Of a stretch of DNA of 24,186 nt, positions 14,654-21,885 are shown piece after piece (the stretch's first letter is position 1; each line of letters opens with the position of its first letter). The stretch covers positions 1 to 24,186 of the forward strand of contig JAAVYX010000163.1 in assembly GCA_022791355.1 (NCBI GenBank), in the 5' to 3' direction. A program made the translations under genes and the position numbers. Below the pieces are notes generated by a model. It ran no database searches, was not told the origin of the DNA, and worked only from the letters and a program-made list of their open reading frames with translations. Source of the stretch: Clostridiales bacterium (GTDB lineage: Bacteria > Bacillota > Clostridia > Oscillospirales > Acutalibacteraceae).

Positions 14654-17107
14654 ATGAAAACAAATGAAAAGCTTATGCGCCTCTTGTGGTTTACCGGCCT
14701 GGGCGGTCTCTATATAGCCTCCCTCCTTTTCATGGTCCGTTCAGCCACCCTGATGGAGGGCTCCTCCCTCCTAATCATCCTCTTGAGTCTTGGCGCGGCC
14801 CTGCTGGCCGGTCTGGTTTTTTACAGCGTCCGCACCTTTCTCTGCTCCCTTGGCGCGGGGGCGGTCCTCCTGTTCATCCGCTATCTGACCCTGTTGAAGG
14901 GACGGGATTGGTCGGCTCCGCTGCGCAGTCTGGGCAGCCGTCTTGCCGACATATGGAGTCAAATCCTGGGCGCGCCCTTCCGTCCGGAGGACAGTCTCCT
15001 GCTCCTCTGCCTGCTGGCCGCTCTCTTCTCCCTGCTGGCCGTCTGCTTTTTTTATAAAAAGGCGCGCTTCTGGCCGGCAGCCCTTCCGCCCCTGATCTGT
15101 TATCTTCTGGGCAGCATGGGCCGGTACGAGGTCAACGTCCCGGCCAGCCTGACGGCCTTTTTCTGCCTGATCGTCCTCTTCCTGGCCAGCCGCCGTCCGG
15201 CGGCCCTCGCCAGCTCCCCGACGGTAGAGCTGCAAACTGGCAAGAAAAAGAACGGCCTTTGGTCTGGCGGCGGCCTGCCGGTCACCGCCCTGCTGGCCGC
15301 GGCGGTTTCCATGAGCCTGGCCGCCCTGCTGCCCTTTTCCTCCAGTCCCACCCCAGGCATACGCACCTATGTCCCCCAGTACGCCGACCTTGGGGAATTT
15401 CTCGATAACTTTCATATAGAGGGACAGTGGTTTTCTCTCACCGGCTTTTCGGACGGCAACACCCCCCTGGGCGGCGATTTGTATCTGGACGACAGCCGGG
15501 TCATGGACGTGCGGGCCGACGGCCGGGTCTATCTCGCCGGCGCGGCCTACCGCACCTACAACGGCCGCGCCTGGCTGGACGGGGAGGCGGTCACCCAGCT
15601 CTGCGACCCCACAGATCTGGAGGAGGGCCGTCCGGAGGCCCTTTTTCAGGAAGGCGTGTATAAAAAGAACCGGGTAACGGTCACCATGCGGCAGACCGGC
15701 GACAATCTCTTTTATCCCGAAAGGGCCTGGAGCGTGCGTCTGCCGGGGGGAAGCACCCTCTTTACCAATCGGCAGGGCGGCTATTACGTCCAGCCGGCCA
15801 TGACCCCGGGAGATTCCTATACGGCCGTCGCCCGCGTTCTGGACCCTTCCGCTCCCGCAGCGGCCTCGGCCTTGAACGACGCTGGCTTCGGCTACTACGC
15901 CCGGTGGGAGAACGTGGATATGGCGGCCTACGCCGAGGAGATTCGCCGGTCCTATACCGCGCTGACCGAAACCCTGCCATATCGGGTCGTTTCCCTGGCC
16001 CGGGATATCACCGACGGGCAGCTGAGGGAGTACGATAAGGCCAAAGCCATCGAGCAGTACCTCTGCGCCCATTACACCTATTCCCTCCAGCCGGGCGCAC
16101 TGCCGGCGGGCCAGGATTTCGTGGACTATTTCCTTTTCGAAAGCCGTCAGGGCTACTGCACCCACTACGCCACGGCCATGACCATGCTCTGCCGGGCCGT
16201 CGGACTGCCCGCCCGTTTTGTTAAGGGGTTTGTGACCCCCGCCCAGCCGGGGCCGTCGGGGGCCTATCAAGTCACTGGGCGTACCTCTCATGCTTGGTCG
16301 GAGGTTTATTTAGAGGGACTGGGCTGGATCCGGTTCGAGCCCACCGCCCCCTTTAACACGGATTGGGGCAGCCAGCTCCAGACGCTGGCGCCTGAAGTGG
16401 CCGAGGATCGGGATTATCTGGGCGAGATCGGCTTCTACGAGGGCGAGGACGGACAGGCTATGTCCAGCCGACCGGATCATACGGTTTCAGCGCCCTCCAG
16501 CTCCTCCCAGCCCTCCTCCGAACCCTCTTCTCTGCCCGCCTCCAGCGACGGCCTCTCTTCGGACTATGCCGGCAGCCTGCCGGACGGGCTGACCCCCTCG
16601 GATATCCCCGCCGAGCTGCCCTCCAATCAGCCGCCGGACGGGCTTCTGCCGGGGGACCAAGCAGGTCGAGCGGGCGATTCCTCTCCGCTGTGGCTGGGCT
16701 TTCTTCTGACCGGCCTGACGGCGGCGGTCTTGTTAGGCGCGGTTCTGGTACAGGCCGGCCGCGCCAGGCGGCGTATCCGATTGCGGCAGGAGGCGTCTGG
16801 CAAGCGGCGTATACAGTTGACCTTCCGGGAACTGCTCCGACTGCTGGAATACCTGGGCGCCGAGGCCCGTATGGGCGAAACCGCGTCGGATATGGCCCAG
16901 CGTCTGGAGGCCCAAGAGGCCCTGTCCGGGCTAGGGCTACCCGAGGCGGCCCAGCTCTACGAGACCGTCCTGTTCGGTGGCGAGGAGCCGGCCGAGGCCG
17001 ACTGCCGCCTGATGGACGCCATTTACGAGGCGTTGTTCGGCTGTGTGCGGCAAAAGCTATCTGCGCCAGCCTTTATTTGGCAGCGTTATATTAGAAATAG
17101 GGTGTAG
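14654..17107 (+). CDS. Membrane-bound transglutaminase-like / DUF4129 protein (TgpA type)
   Basis: An 817-residue integral membrane protein. The N-terminal 230 residues hold about six or seven membrane helices. An extracytoplasmic region follows, with a transglutaminase-like core around 480-570: Cys502 in GYCTHYATAM, His546 in SHAWSEVY, and Glu562 in WIRFEPTAPF where an Asp is the usual third residue. A Ser/Pro-rich linker (about 610-670) leads to a final helix (about 678-700) and a cytoplasmic DUF4129-type tail. The start has a strong GGGGGGAG site. It is the last gene of the MoxR-DUF58 operon, and a terminator follows. Members of this family are proposed to act as peptidases or cross-linking enzymes at the cell surface; the substrate is not known. 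The Glu could still complete a working triad. Confidence 0.9.
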   Translation: MKTNEKLMRLLWFTGLGGLYIASLLFMVRSATLMEGSSLLIILLSLGAALLAGLVFYSVRTFLCSLGAGAVLLFIRYLTLLKGRDWSAPLRSLGSRLADIWSQILGAPFRPEDSLLLLCLLAALFSLLAVCFFYKKARFWPAALPPLICYLLGSMGRYEVNVPASLTAFFCLIVLFLASRRPAALASSPTVELQTGKKKNGLWSGGGLPVTALLAAAVSMSLAALLPFSSSPTPGIRTYVPQYADLGEFLDNFHIEGQWFSLTGFSDGNTPLGGDLYLDDSRVMDVRADGRVYLAGAAYRTYNGRAWLDGEAVTQLCDPTDLEEGRPEALFQEGVYKKNRVTVTMRQTGDNLFYPERAWSVRLPGGSTLFTNRQGGYYVQPAMTPGDSYTAVARVLDPSAPAAASALNDAGFGYYARWENVDMAAYAEEIRRSYTALTETLPYRVVSLARDITDGQLREYDKAKAIEQYLCAHYTYSLQPGALPAGQDFVDYFLFESRQGYCTHYATAMTMLCRAVGLPARFVKGFVTPAQPGPSGAYQVTGRTSHAWSEVYLEGLGWIRFEPTAPFNTDWGSQLQTLAPEVAEDRDYLGEIGFYEGEDGQAMSSRPDHTVSAPSSSSQPSSEPSSLPASSDGLSSDYAGSLPDGLTPSDIPAELPSNQPPDGLLPGDQAGRAGDSSPLWLGFLLTGLTAAVLLGAVLVQAGRARRRIRLRQEASGKRRIQLTFRELLRLLEYLGAEARMGETASDMAQRLEAQEALSGLGLPEAAQLYETVLFGGEEPAEADCRLMDAIYEALFGCVRQKLSAPAFIWQRYIRNRV

Positions 17108-17116
17108 AATGTAAGG

Positions 17117-17150
17117 AGCCGTCTTCCACAAGGAAGGCGGCTTTCACTTT
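17117..17150 (+). terminator. Rho-independent terminator of MoxR operon
   Basis: AGCCGTCTTCC (17117-17127) pairs with GGAAGGCGGCT (17132-17142), an 11-bp stem with one G-U pair and the tetraloop ACAA. It is followed by TTCACTTT. It lies 9 bases after the transglutaminase stop codon. Confidence 0.88.
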
Positions 17151-17529
17151 AGCGGGCAGATTGGCCTTTGACAGTTTTCAATAATGGCTCCAAATTGTTC
17201 CAGTCTAGATTTTTTGTACTTCTCCGCCTCAGATAGATACCTAAAAATACTATGACGTCCTTCTGCCCACCCTTTTATATTTTATAGCGTACCTATCACA
17301 GCGGCCTCATGCTGCAAAAATACGTTGCTTTGCAACTGCTTTTTCTTTATTTTCGAAGTTCGTTCATCAGCCTCGCTACAGCTAGGCGCCCTGCCGTAGC
17401 TTCTCGTCAGAAGCCTTTTTTTATAAACCATATCGGTTCTATATAACCAAATGCTTTTTAAATACAAATCATAAAGCTTGGAGGTTTTGATTCGCCTGTT
17501 CCCCTTCTTTGTAAGGGAATCCCCAACGC
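17151..17529. other. Hairpin-rich intergenic gap with unassigned signals
   Basis: No gene is supported. On the plus strand there is GTTGC/GCAAC around TTT, flanked by A5 and T5 tracts, near 17315-17344. Further on, GCTAC/GTAGC pairs near 17375-17400, immediately before a terminator-like hairpin at 17399-17422. An open frame on the minus strand (17282-17551) has no ribosome site or family features. The stretch could hold a small RNA or another dispersed repeat. I recognise no RNA family and find no good promoter: TTGACA at 17168 lacks a matching -10. Confidence 0.4.
17399..17422 (+). terminator. Orphan intrinsic terminator
   Basis: GCTTCT (17399-17404), tetraloop CGTC, AGAAGC (17409-17414), then C and seven T. 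This is a textbook plus-strand terminator, but the nearest plus-strand gene already ends in its own terminator about 260 bases upstream. It may end a small non-coding transcript or protect the convergent ribosomal operon. Confidence 0.7.
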
Positions 17530-17577
17530 AAAAAAATCCCCTGCGCGGCAAGCCTTACAGACTGCTACGCAGGGGAT
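17530..17577 (-). terminator. Terminator of the ribosomal protein operon
   Basis: On the minus strand ATCCCCTGCG (17577-17568) pairs perfectly with CGCAGGGGAT (17545-17536) around a 22-base loop that can itself fold. A run of seven U follows (17536-17530). It lies 17 bases after the rplQ stop codon and ends the operon. Confidence 0.92.
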
Positions 17578-17594
17578 TTTACTGGAAATGTCGA

Positions 17595-17936
17595 TTAGAC
17601 CAGCTCGATGATGGCCATTTCGGCCGCGTCGCCGCGGCGGGGACCGGTCTTTACGATCCGGGTATAGCCGCCGTTTTTCGTGCTGTAGGAGGGGGCGATC
17701 TCGTCAAACAGCTTTTTGACGACGGCCTCCTTGGTGATAAACGCCATAGCCTGCCGCTTGTTGTGCAGGTTATTTTCCTTAGCCAGGGTGATATATTTCT
17801 CGGTCATGGAACGCACTTCCTTGGCACGGGTCACGGTCGTCTCAATACGGCCCTTTTCCAGCAGGAAGGTGACCATGGCGCGCAGCATGGCGGTCCGATG
17901 ATCGCTGGTTCTGCCGAGCTTACGGGTACCGGGCAT
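17595..17936 (-). CDS. rplQ: 50S ribosomal protein L17
   Basis: A 113-residue large-subunit protein, last gene of the operon. The N-terminus MPGTRKLGRTSDHRTAMLRAMVTFLL is the L17 signature, followed by LLEKGRIETTVTRAKEVR and the closing GPRRGDAAEMAIIELV. I place the start at ATG 17936. An in-frame GTG nine bases upstream overlaps the ribosome site (AAAGGAG), which is 9 bases from ATG 17936. It lies 29 bases downstream of rpoA and is followed by a strong terminator, the classic end of the bacterial alpha operon. Length is normal for Firmicutes. Confidence 0.97.
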   Translation of the reverse strand: MPGTRKLGRTSDHRTAMLRAMVTFLLEKGRIETTVTRAKEVRSMTEKYITLAKENNLHNKRQAMAFITKEAVVKKLFDEIAPSYSTKNGGYTRIVKTGPRRGDAAEMAIIELV

Positions 17937-17965
17937 TTCATTCACTCCTTTACCTAGAAGTAACT

Positions 17966-18916
17966 TTATTCCTCTTCGTTGCGGAGGCCAAAGCCCAGGG
18001 AATTGAGCTTTGCGACAACCTCCTCCAGAGACTTACGGCCCAGATTGCGGACCTTCATCATGTCTTCCTCGGACTTGTTGATCAAGTCCTCCACCGTGTT
18101 GATGCCGGCGCGCTTCAAGCAGTTGAAGCTGCGCACCGACAGGTCAAGCTCTTCAATGGTCATCTCAAGGACCTTTTCCTTGCCCTTGTCGTCCTTCTCG
18201 ACCATGATCTCGCCGTCGTAAACGTCGCCGGACAGGTCGACAAAGAGATTGAGATGTTCAGTGAGGACCTTGGCAGCCAGCGAAACCGCTTCCTTGGCGG
18301 AAATGGTTCCGTTGGTCCAGACTTCCAAAGCCAGCTTATCGTAGTCCGTTACCTGGCCTACGCGGGTGTTTTCCACCGTGTAGTTGGCCTTGACCACGGG
18401 GGTATAGATTGAGTCCACGGGAATCACGCCGATAGCCGGCTGATTCTGCTGCTTGTTCCGCTCGGCGGGCACATATCCCCGTCCCTTATCCAGAGTGATC
18501 TCCATGAACAGCTTGCCGCCCTCTCCCACCGTGGCGATATGCAGGTCGGGATTGAGAATCTCGACCTCCGAATCGGCCTTGATCGAAGCGCCGGTGACCT
18601 CGCAGGGACCCTGGGCCTCGACATAAACCGTCTTGGGACCGTCGCCGTGGAGCTTGGCGGTCAGGCTTTTGATGTTCAAAACGATCTCGGTCACGTCTTC
18701 CGTGACCCCGGGAACGGTGGAAAACTCATGCACCACCCCGTCGATCTTGACGGATGTGGCGGCCACGCCGGGCAGAGAGGACAGAAGCACCCGCCGCAGG
18801 CTATTGCCTAAGGTGATGCCGTAGCCTCGCTCCAGCGGCTCAAGGATGAATTTACCGTAGGTTCCATCGGGCAGCAGATCCTGGGTTTCGATTCTGGGCT
18901 TTTCAATCTCAATCAA
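17966..18916 (-). CDS. rpoA: DNA-directed RNA polymerase subunit alpha (TTG start)
   Basis: A 316-residue RNA polymerase assembly subunit. Residues 1 to about 230 are the N-terminal dimerisation domain (LEPLERGYGITLGNSLRRVLLSSLPG). About 250-316 form the C-terminal domain that contacts UP elements and activators (ELDLSVRSFNCLKRAGINTVEDL, then RNLGRKSLEEVVAKL). The start codon is TTG at 18916: AAGGAGG lies 7 bases upstream, the protein then begins MIEIEKPRIE as expected for the family, and no ATG is available nearby. It is preceded by a 107-base gap after rpsD that contains a 10-bp hairpin, and followed by rplQ. A weak start codon in this highly expressed gene may set subunit dosage relative to the ribosomal proteins; that is inference. 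Confidence 0.97.
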   Translation of the reverse strand: MIEIEKPRIETQDLLPDGTYGKFILEPLERGYGITLGNSLRRVLLSSLPGVAATSVKIDGVVHEFSTVPGVTEDVTEIVLNIKSLTAKLHGDGPKTVYVEAQGPCEVTGASIKADSEVEILNPDLHIATVGEGGKLFMEITLDKGRGYVPAERNKQQNQPAIGVIPVDSIYTPVVKANYTVENTRVGQVTDYDKLALEVWTNGTISAKEAVSLAAKVLTEHLNLFVDLSGDVYDGEIMVEKDDKGKEKVLEMTIEELDLSVRSFNCLKRAGINTVEDLINKSEEDMMKVRNLGRKSLEEVVAKLNSLGFGLRNEEE

Positions 18917-18943
18917 TTAAAACCCTCCTTATTAAGGGGTACG

Positions 18944-18971
18944 GCCTGACGGGACTTAAACCCGGTCAGGC
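18944..18971 (-). promoter_or_regulatory. Hairpin in rpsD-rpoA intergenic region
   Basis: On the plus strand GCCTGACGGG (18944-18953) and CCCGGTCAGGC (18961-18971) form a 10-bp stem with one bulged base and a 7-base loop. In the transcript (minus strand) it lies about 27 bases before the rpoA start codon, just upstream of its ribosome site. No U-tract follows, so it is not a terminator. It could modulate rpoA translation, act as a processing site, or be a protein-binding site such as for S4. Confidence 0.55.
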
Positions 18972-19023
18972 TGCACCGTGTCCGTCTGCGATTCTTCGTT
19001 TGCTTGGCGCAAAGGGCCGGCCC

Positions 19024-19650
19024 TTACTTGGAGTAGAACTCGACGATGAGCTGCTCTTCCACGGGGGCGTCGATATCTTCGCGCTCGGGCAGGTTGATCA
19101 CTTTGGCGACGAGGGTCTCATGATTGACGTCCATCCACCTGGGGGAAGGACGGCTGGCGTTGGCTTCCATAACCGCCTTGATCTTCTCGCTGTCCTTACT
19201 CTTCTGGCAGACGGCGACCACGTCGCCGGCCTTGAGCAGGTACGAGGGAATATCGGTGCGGTGGCCGTTGACCTCAAAGTGGCCGTGGCAGACCAGCTGA
19301 CGGGCTTCGGCGCGGGAAGATGCCAGACCGGCGCGGTAAACCACGTTGTCCAGCCGGCTCTCCAGAATGCGGAGCAGGTTGGTACCGGTCACGCCCTGCT
19401 TGCGCTCGGCCATCTCAAAATAGTGATGGAACTGGCCCTCCAGAATGCCGTAGTAACGGCGGGCGCGCTGCTTGGCGCGCAGCTGCAGACCGTACTCGGA
19501 CGTTTTCTTGCGGCCCTGGCCGTGCTGGCCGGGGACATAGGAACGACGGGCCACGGAACATTTATCGGAATAGCAGCGCTCGCCCTTGAGGAAAAGCTTC
19601 TCGCCCTCCCGGCGGCAGAGTCTGCATACGGCTCCGGTATATCTTGCCAT
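19024..19650 (-). CDS. rpsD: 30S ribosomal protein S4
   Basis: A 208-residue primary rRNA-binding protein of the small subunit, also a translational repressor in some bacteria. The N-terminus carries Cys9, Cys12, Cys26 and Cys31, the zinc-binding form of S4. The S4 RNA-binding domain lies in the middle (LESRLDNVVYRAGLASSRAEARQLV, then HGHFEVNGHRTDIPSY). The C-terminus EDIDAPVEEQLIVEFYSK is typical. The ribosome site GGAGGTG is well placed. It sits between rpsK (23 bases upstream) and rpoA (107 bases downstream), as in most Firmicutes with rpsD inside the alpha operon. Keeping all four Cys suggests no zinc-free paralogue is needed for this copy. Confidence 0.97.
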   Translation of the reverse strand: MARYTGAVCRLCRREGEKLFLKGERCYSDKCSVARRSYVPGQHGQGRKKTSEYGLQLRAKQRARRYYGILEGQFHHYFEMAERKQGVTGTNLLRILESRLDNVVYRAGLASSRAEARQLVCHGHFEVNGHRTDIPSYLLKAGDVVAVCQKSKDSEKIKAVMEANASRPSPRWMDVNHETLVAKVINLPEREDIDAPVEEQLIVEFYSK

Positions 19651-19673
19651 CTGGTTACACCTCCAAAATTCGA

Positions 19674-20078
19674 TTAAACGCGTCTTCTCTTGGGCGGACG
19701 GCAGCCGTTATGGGGGATGGGGGTCACATCCTTGATCATGTTGACCTCCAGGCCGGCCGACTGCAGGGCGCGGATCGCGGCTTCGCGGCCGGCTCCGGGA
19801 CCCTTTACATACACTTCAACGGTCTTCAGACCATGCTCCATGGCGGCCTTCGCGGCGGTTTCCGCAGCGCTCTGGGCGGCGAAGGGGGTAGACTTTCTGG
19901 AACCCCGGAAGCCCAGCTCACCGGCGGAGGCCCAGGAAAGCGCGTTGCCCTGGGTGTCGGTGATGGTCACGATGGTATTGTTGAAGGTCGACTGGATATG
20001 GGCGGCGCCCCGCTCAATGTTCTTTTTTTCGCGGCGGCGGCGGGTGGTTGATGCTTTCTTACCCTTGGTAGCAGCCAT
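19674..20078 (-). CDS. rpsK: 30S ribosomal protein S11
   Basis: A 134-residue small-subunit protein on the platform near the mRNA exit. After a Lys/Arg-rich start (KGKKASTTRRRREKK) come the family stretches HIQSTFNNTIVTITD, WASAGELGFRGSRKSTPFAA and VKGPGAGREAAIRAL. It ends in DVTPIPHNGCRPPKRRRV, the nearly universal S11 C-terminus. It has a GGAGGAAG-type ribosome site. It begins 18 bases after rpsM and precedes rpsD by 23 bases, in the standard operon order. Confidence 0.97.
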   Translation of the reverse strand: MAATKGKKASTTRRRREKKNIERGAAHIQSTFNNTIVTITDTQGNALSWASAGELGFRGSRKSTPFAAQSAAETAAKAAMEHGLKTVEVYVKGPGAGREAAIRALQSAGLEVNMIKDVTPIPHNGCRPPKRRRV

Positions 20079-20096
20079 ATTCTTCTTCCTCCTACC

Positions 20097-20465
20097 TTAC
20101 TTCTTCTTGTTGGCGATGGTCTTCTTGGGACCTTTACGGGTGCGGGCGTTGGTCTTGGACCGCTGGCCCCGCACGGGCAGGCCCTTGCGATGACGGGTGC
20201 CCCGATAGCTGCCGATTTCGATCAGCCGCTTGATGTCGAAGGCCACGCTGCGGCGCAGGTCACCTTCCACCTGCACATTGTGATCGATGTACTCGCGGAG
20301 CTTGGACACGTCGTCCTCGGTTAAATCCTTTACCCGGGTGTCGGGATTCACGCCGGTGGCGTTCAGGATATCGTTGGCGGTTTTGCGGCCAATGCCGAAA
20401 ATATAGGTCAGGCCAATTTCAACCCGCTTTTCGCGGGGCAGGTCTACACCAGCTATACGCGCCAT
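20097..20465 (-). CDS. rpsM: 30S ribosomal protein S13
   Basis: A 122-residue protein of the 30S head that contacts the P-site tRNA and protein L5. Diagnostic parts are MARIAGVDLPREKRVEIGLTYIFGIG with the helix-hairpin-helix, GDLRRSVAFDIKRL, and GSYRGTRHRKGLPVRGQRSKTNARTRKG. A basic tail follows. The ribosome site GGAGGTG is about 10 bases from the ATG. It lies 40 bases after rpmJ, the widest gap within this stretch apart from rpsD-rpoA, and I see no terminator or promoter in it. Confidence 0.97.
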   Translation of the reverse strand: MARIAGVDLPREKRVEIGLTYIFGIGRKTANDILNATGVNPDTRVKDLTEDDVSKLREYIDHNVQVEGDLRRSVAFDIKRLIEIGSYRGTRHRKGLPVRGQRSKTNARTRKGPKKTIANKKK

Positions 20466-20505
20466 TTGTCAATGCACCTCCACATTTCTTCTCGAAAGCG
20501 ACAGG

Positions 20506-20619
20506 TTAACCCTGGCGCTGCTTGTGCTTGGGGTTCTCACAGATGACCATGATTTTCCCCTTGCGCTTTATGATCTTGCACTTCTCGCAGATTTTCTTAA
20601 CAGAAGGTCTGACTTTCAT
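20506..20619 (-). CDS. rpmJ: 50S ribosomal protein L36
   Basis: A 37-residue large-subunit protein, the smallest gene in the window. It starts MKVRPSVKKICEKCKIIKRK and ends ICENPKHKQRQG. Cys11, Cys14, Cys27 and His32 make the zinc-ribbon form. A strong AAGGAGG precedes the ATG by 9 bases. It lies 14 bases after infA and 40 before rpsM, the standard infA-rpmJ-rpsM order. Confidence 0.96.
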   Translation of the reverse strand: MKVRPSVKKICEKCKIIKRKGKIMVICENPKHKQRQG

Positions 20620-20633
20620 TTAGGGTTACCTCC

Positions 20634-20852
20634 TTATTTGGAACGCCATGTGATGCGTCCCCTGGTCAGGTCGTAGGGCGACATTTCCACCGTGACCTTG
20701 TCTCCGGGCAGGATGCGGATGAAATTCATACGCAGCTTGCCGGAAATATGGGCCAGGAGAATATGGTCCCCCTGGATCTTCACCTTGAACACCGCGTTGG
20801 GCAGTGCTTCTACGACGACTCCTTCAACCTCGATCATATCCTGTTTGGACAT
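20634..20852 (-). CDS. infA: Translation initiation factor IF-1
   Basis: A 72-residue OB-fold protein that occupies the ribosomal A site during initiation. The sequence MSKQDMIEVEGVVVEALPNA, then VKIQGDHILLAHISGKLRMN, FIRILPGDKVTVEMSPYDL and TRGRITWR is the classical IF-1 pattern. I use ATG 20852. An in-frame GTG two codons upstream is less likely because GGGAGG is placed 7 bases before the ATG. It follows the KOW-protein gene by 15 bases and precedes rpmJ by 14. Confidence 0.97.
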   Translation of the reverse strand: MSKQDMIEVEGVVVEALPNAVFKVKIQGDHILLAHISGKLRMNFIRILPGDKVTVEMSPYDLTRGRITWRSK

Positions 20853-20867
20853 GTACACGCCTCCCTT

Positions 20868-21122
20868 TTAAGCCTTTGGGTCCTGCTCTGCGTATGCCCG
20901 CAGAGCTTTTCTCAACGCCCGGTTTGTAGACAGCTGCTGCTCGGTCAAAAGCCAATTGGTGGCCGCCAGATGCTTGGGATTCTTCCGCTTGGGCCGCTGG
21001 ATGGGCCTCTCCTTCCCGTCGCAGAGAAGCAGGACCTCCTCCTCCCGGCCGACGACGGCCAAAAATGTGTCTTTATCTCGTCCGGCGGTGGAACGCATCA
21101 CGCGTCCGATCACACAGTCCAT
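20868..21122 (-). CDS. KOW-domain / L14e-like putative RNA-binding protein
   Basis: An 84-residue basic protein. The N-terminal 30 residues (CVIGRVMRSTAGRDKDTFLAVVG) match a KOW motif as found in the ribosomal L14e/L6e/L27e-like group. The middle is Lys/Arg-rich (KERPIQRPKRKNPKHLAAT), and the C-terminus is likely helical. Genes of this kind are regularly found between map and infA in Clostridia, as here: 12 bases after map and 15 before infA, with a GGGAGG ribosome site. A role in RNA or ribosome binding is inferred from the KOW motif and the operon. No precise function is established that I know of. Confidence 0.8.
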   Translation of the reverse strand: MDCVIGRVMRSTAGRDKDTFLAVVGREEEVLLLCDGKERPIQRPKRKNPKHLAATNWLLTEQQLSTNRALRKALRAYAEQDPKA

Positions 21123-21134
21123 AACGGGCCTCCC

Positions 21135-21884
21135 CTAGACAAGGGTGAGGATCTGCGGCCCGTCGGCCGTGATCGCCACGCTGTGCTCGAAATGAGCGGA
21201 GAGCTTACCGTCTAAGGTAACCACCGTCCAGTTGTCCGGCAGGGTTTTCACCTTTTCAGTGCCGGCGTTAATCATAGGCTCAATGGCCAGGGTCATGCCC
21301 GGCAGGAGACGTATTCCCCTCCCGGGGACGCCGAAATTGGGAACCTCCGGCGCTTCATGCAGGCTCGCGCCTACTCCGTGGCCGACAAATTGGCGAACCA
21401 CCGAGTAACCACGCGCCTCGACATACCGCTGCACGGCAGCCGAGATATCGCCGATGCGATTGCCCGCCTTGGCCGCCCGAACGCCTTCATACAGGCTCTC
21501 TTTCGTAACCTCCATCAGGGCTTTCGCTTCGGGGCTTACCTCCCCGGCGGCGAAGGTGGCGGCGTTGTCGCCATGGTAGCCTTCAAACTTGGCTCCCAGG
21601 TCAATGCTTACGATATCGCCCTCTCGGATGACCCGTTTTTTGCTGGGTATGCCGTGGATGACCTCGCTGTTTATGGATATGCAGGCCGTCGCCGGGAAGC
21701 CGTTGTAGTTCTTGAAGTTGGGTACGGCTCCCTGACTGCGAATATACTGCTCGGCCAAGCGGTCGATTTCGGCGGTGGTCACCCCCGGCTCGACCGCTTC
21801 GCCCGCAAGCCGCAGGGCGGCCGCAGAGATCCGGCCGGCTTCCTTCATAATCGAAAGCTCCCGGCTGGTTTTCAGCACGATCAT
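21135..21884 (-). CDS. map: Methionine aminopeptidase, type I
   Basis: A 249-residue cytoplasmic metallopeptidase that removes the initiator methionine from nascent proteins. The five metal ligands are all present: Asp95 in VSIDLG, Asp106 in HGDNAA, His169 in FVGHGVG, Glu202 in AIEPM, and Glu233 in AHFEHS. His77 in IHGIP is the usual substrate-contact residue. There is no N-terminal SH3-type extension, so it is the short type Ia form. The ATG lies one base after the adk stop codon, and its GGAGG ribosome site is inside the end of adk, so the two are likely coupled. The order adk-map-infA is standard in Firmicutes. Confidence 0.97.
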   Translation of the reverse strand: MIVLKTSRELSIMKEAGRISAAALRLAGEAVEPGVTTAEIDRLAEQYIRSQGAVPNFKNYNGFPATACISINSEVIHGIPSKKRVIREGDIVSIDLGAKFEGYHGDNAATFAAGEVSPEAKALMEVTKESLYEGVRAAKAGNRIGDISAAVQRYVEARGYSVVRQFVGHGVGASLHEAPEVPNFGVPGRGIRLLPGMTLAIEPMINAGTEKVKTLPDNWTVVTLDGKLSAHFEHSVAITADGPQILTLV

Positions 21885-21885
21885 G

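Noticed and set aside
17168..17173. Perfect TTGACA as -35 of a small-RNA promoter
   Set aside because: The expected -10 position reads CAAATT and neighbouring spacings are no better.
17282..17551. 89-codon minus-strand open frame
   Set aside because: It overlaps the operon terminator and several hairpins, has no ribosome site, and matches no family I know.
19012..19025. 14-bp palindrome AAGGGCCGGCCCTT at the rpsD stop
   Set aside because: It is short, loop-free and made of GGCC/CCGG words abundant throughout this DNA, so chance is sufficient.
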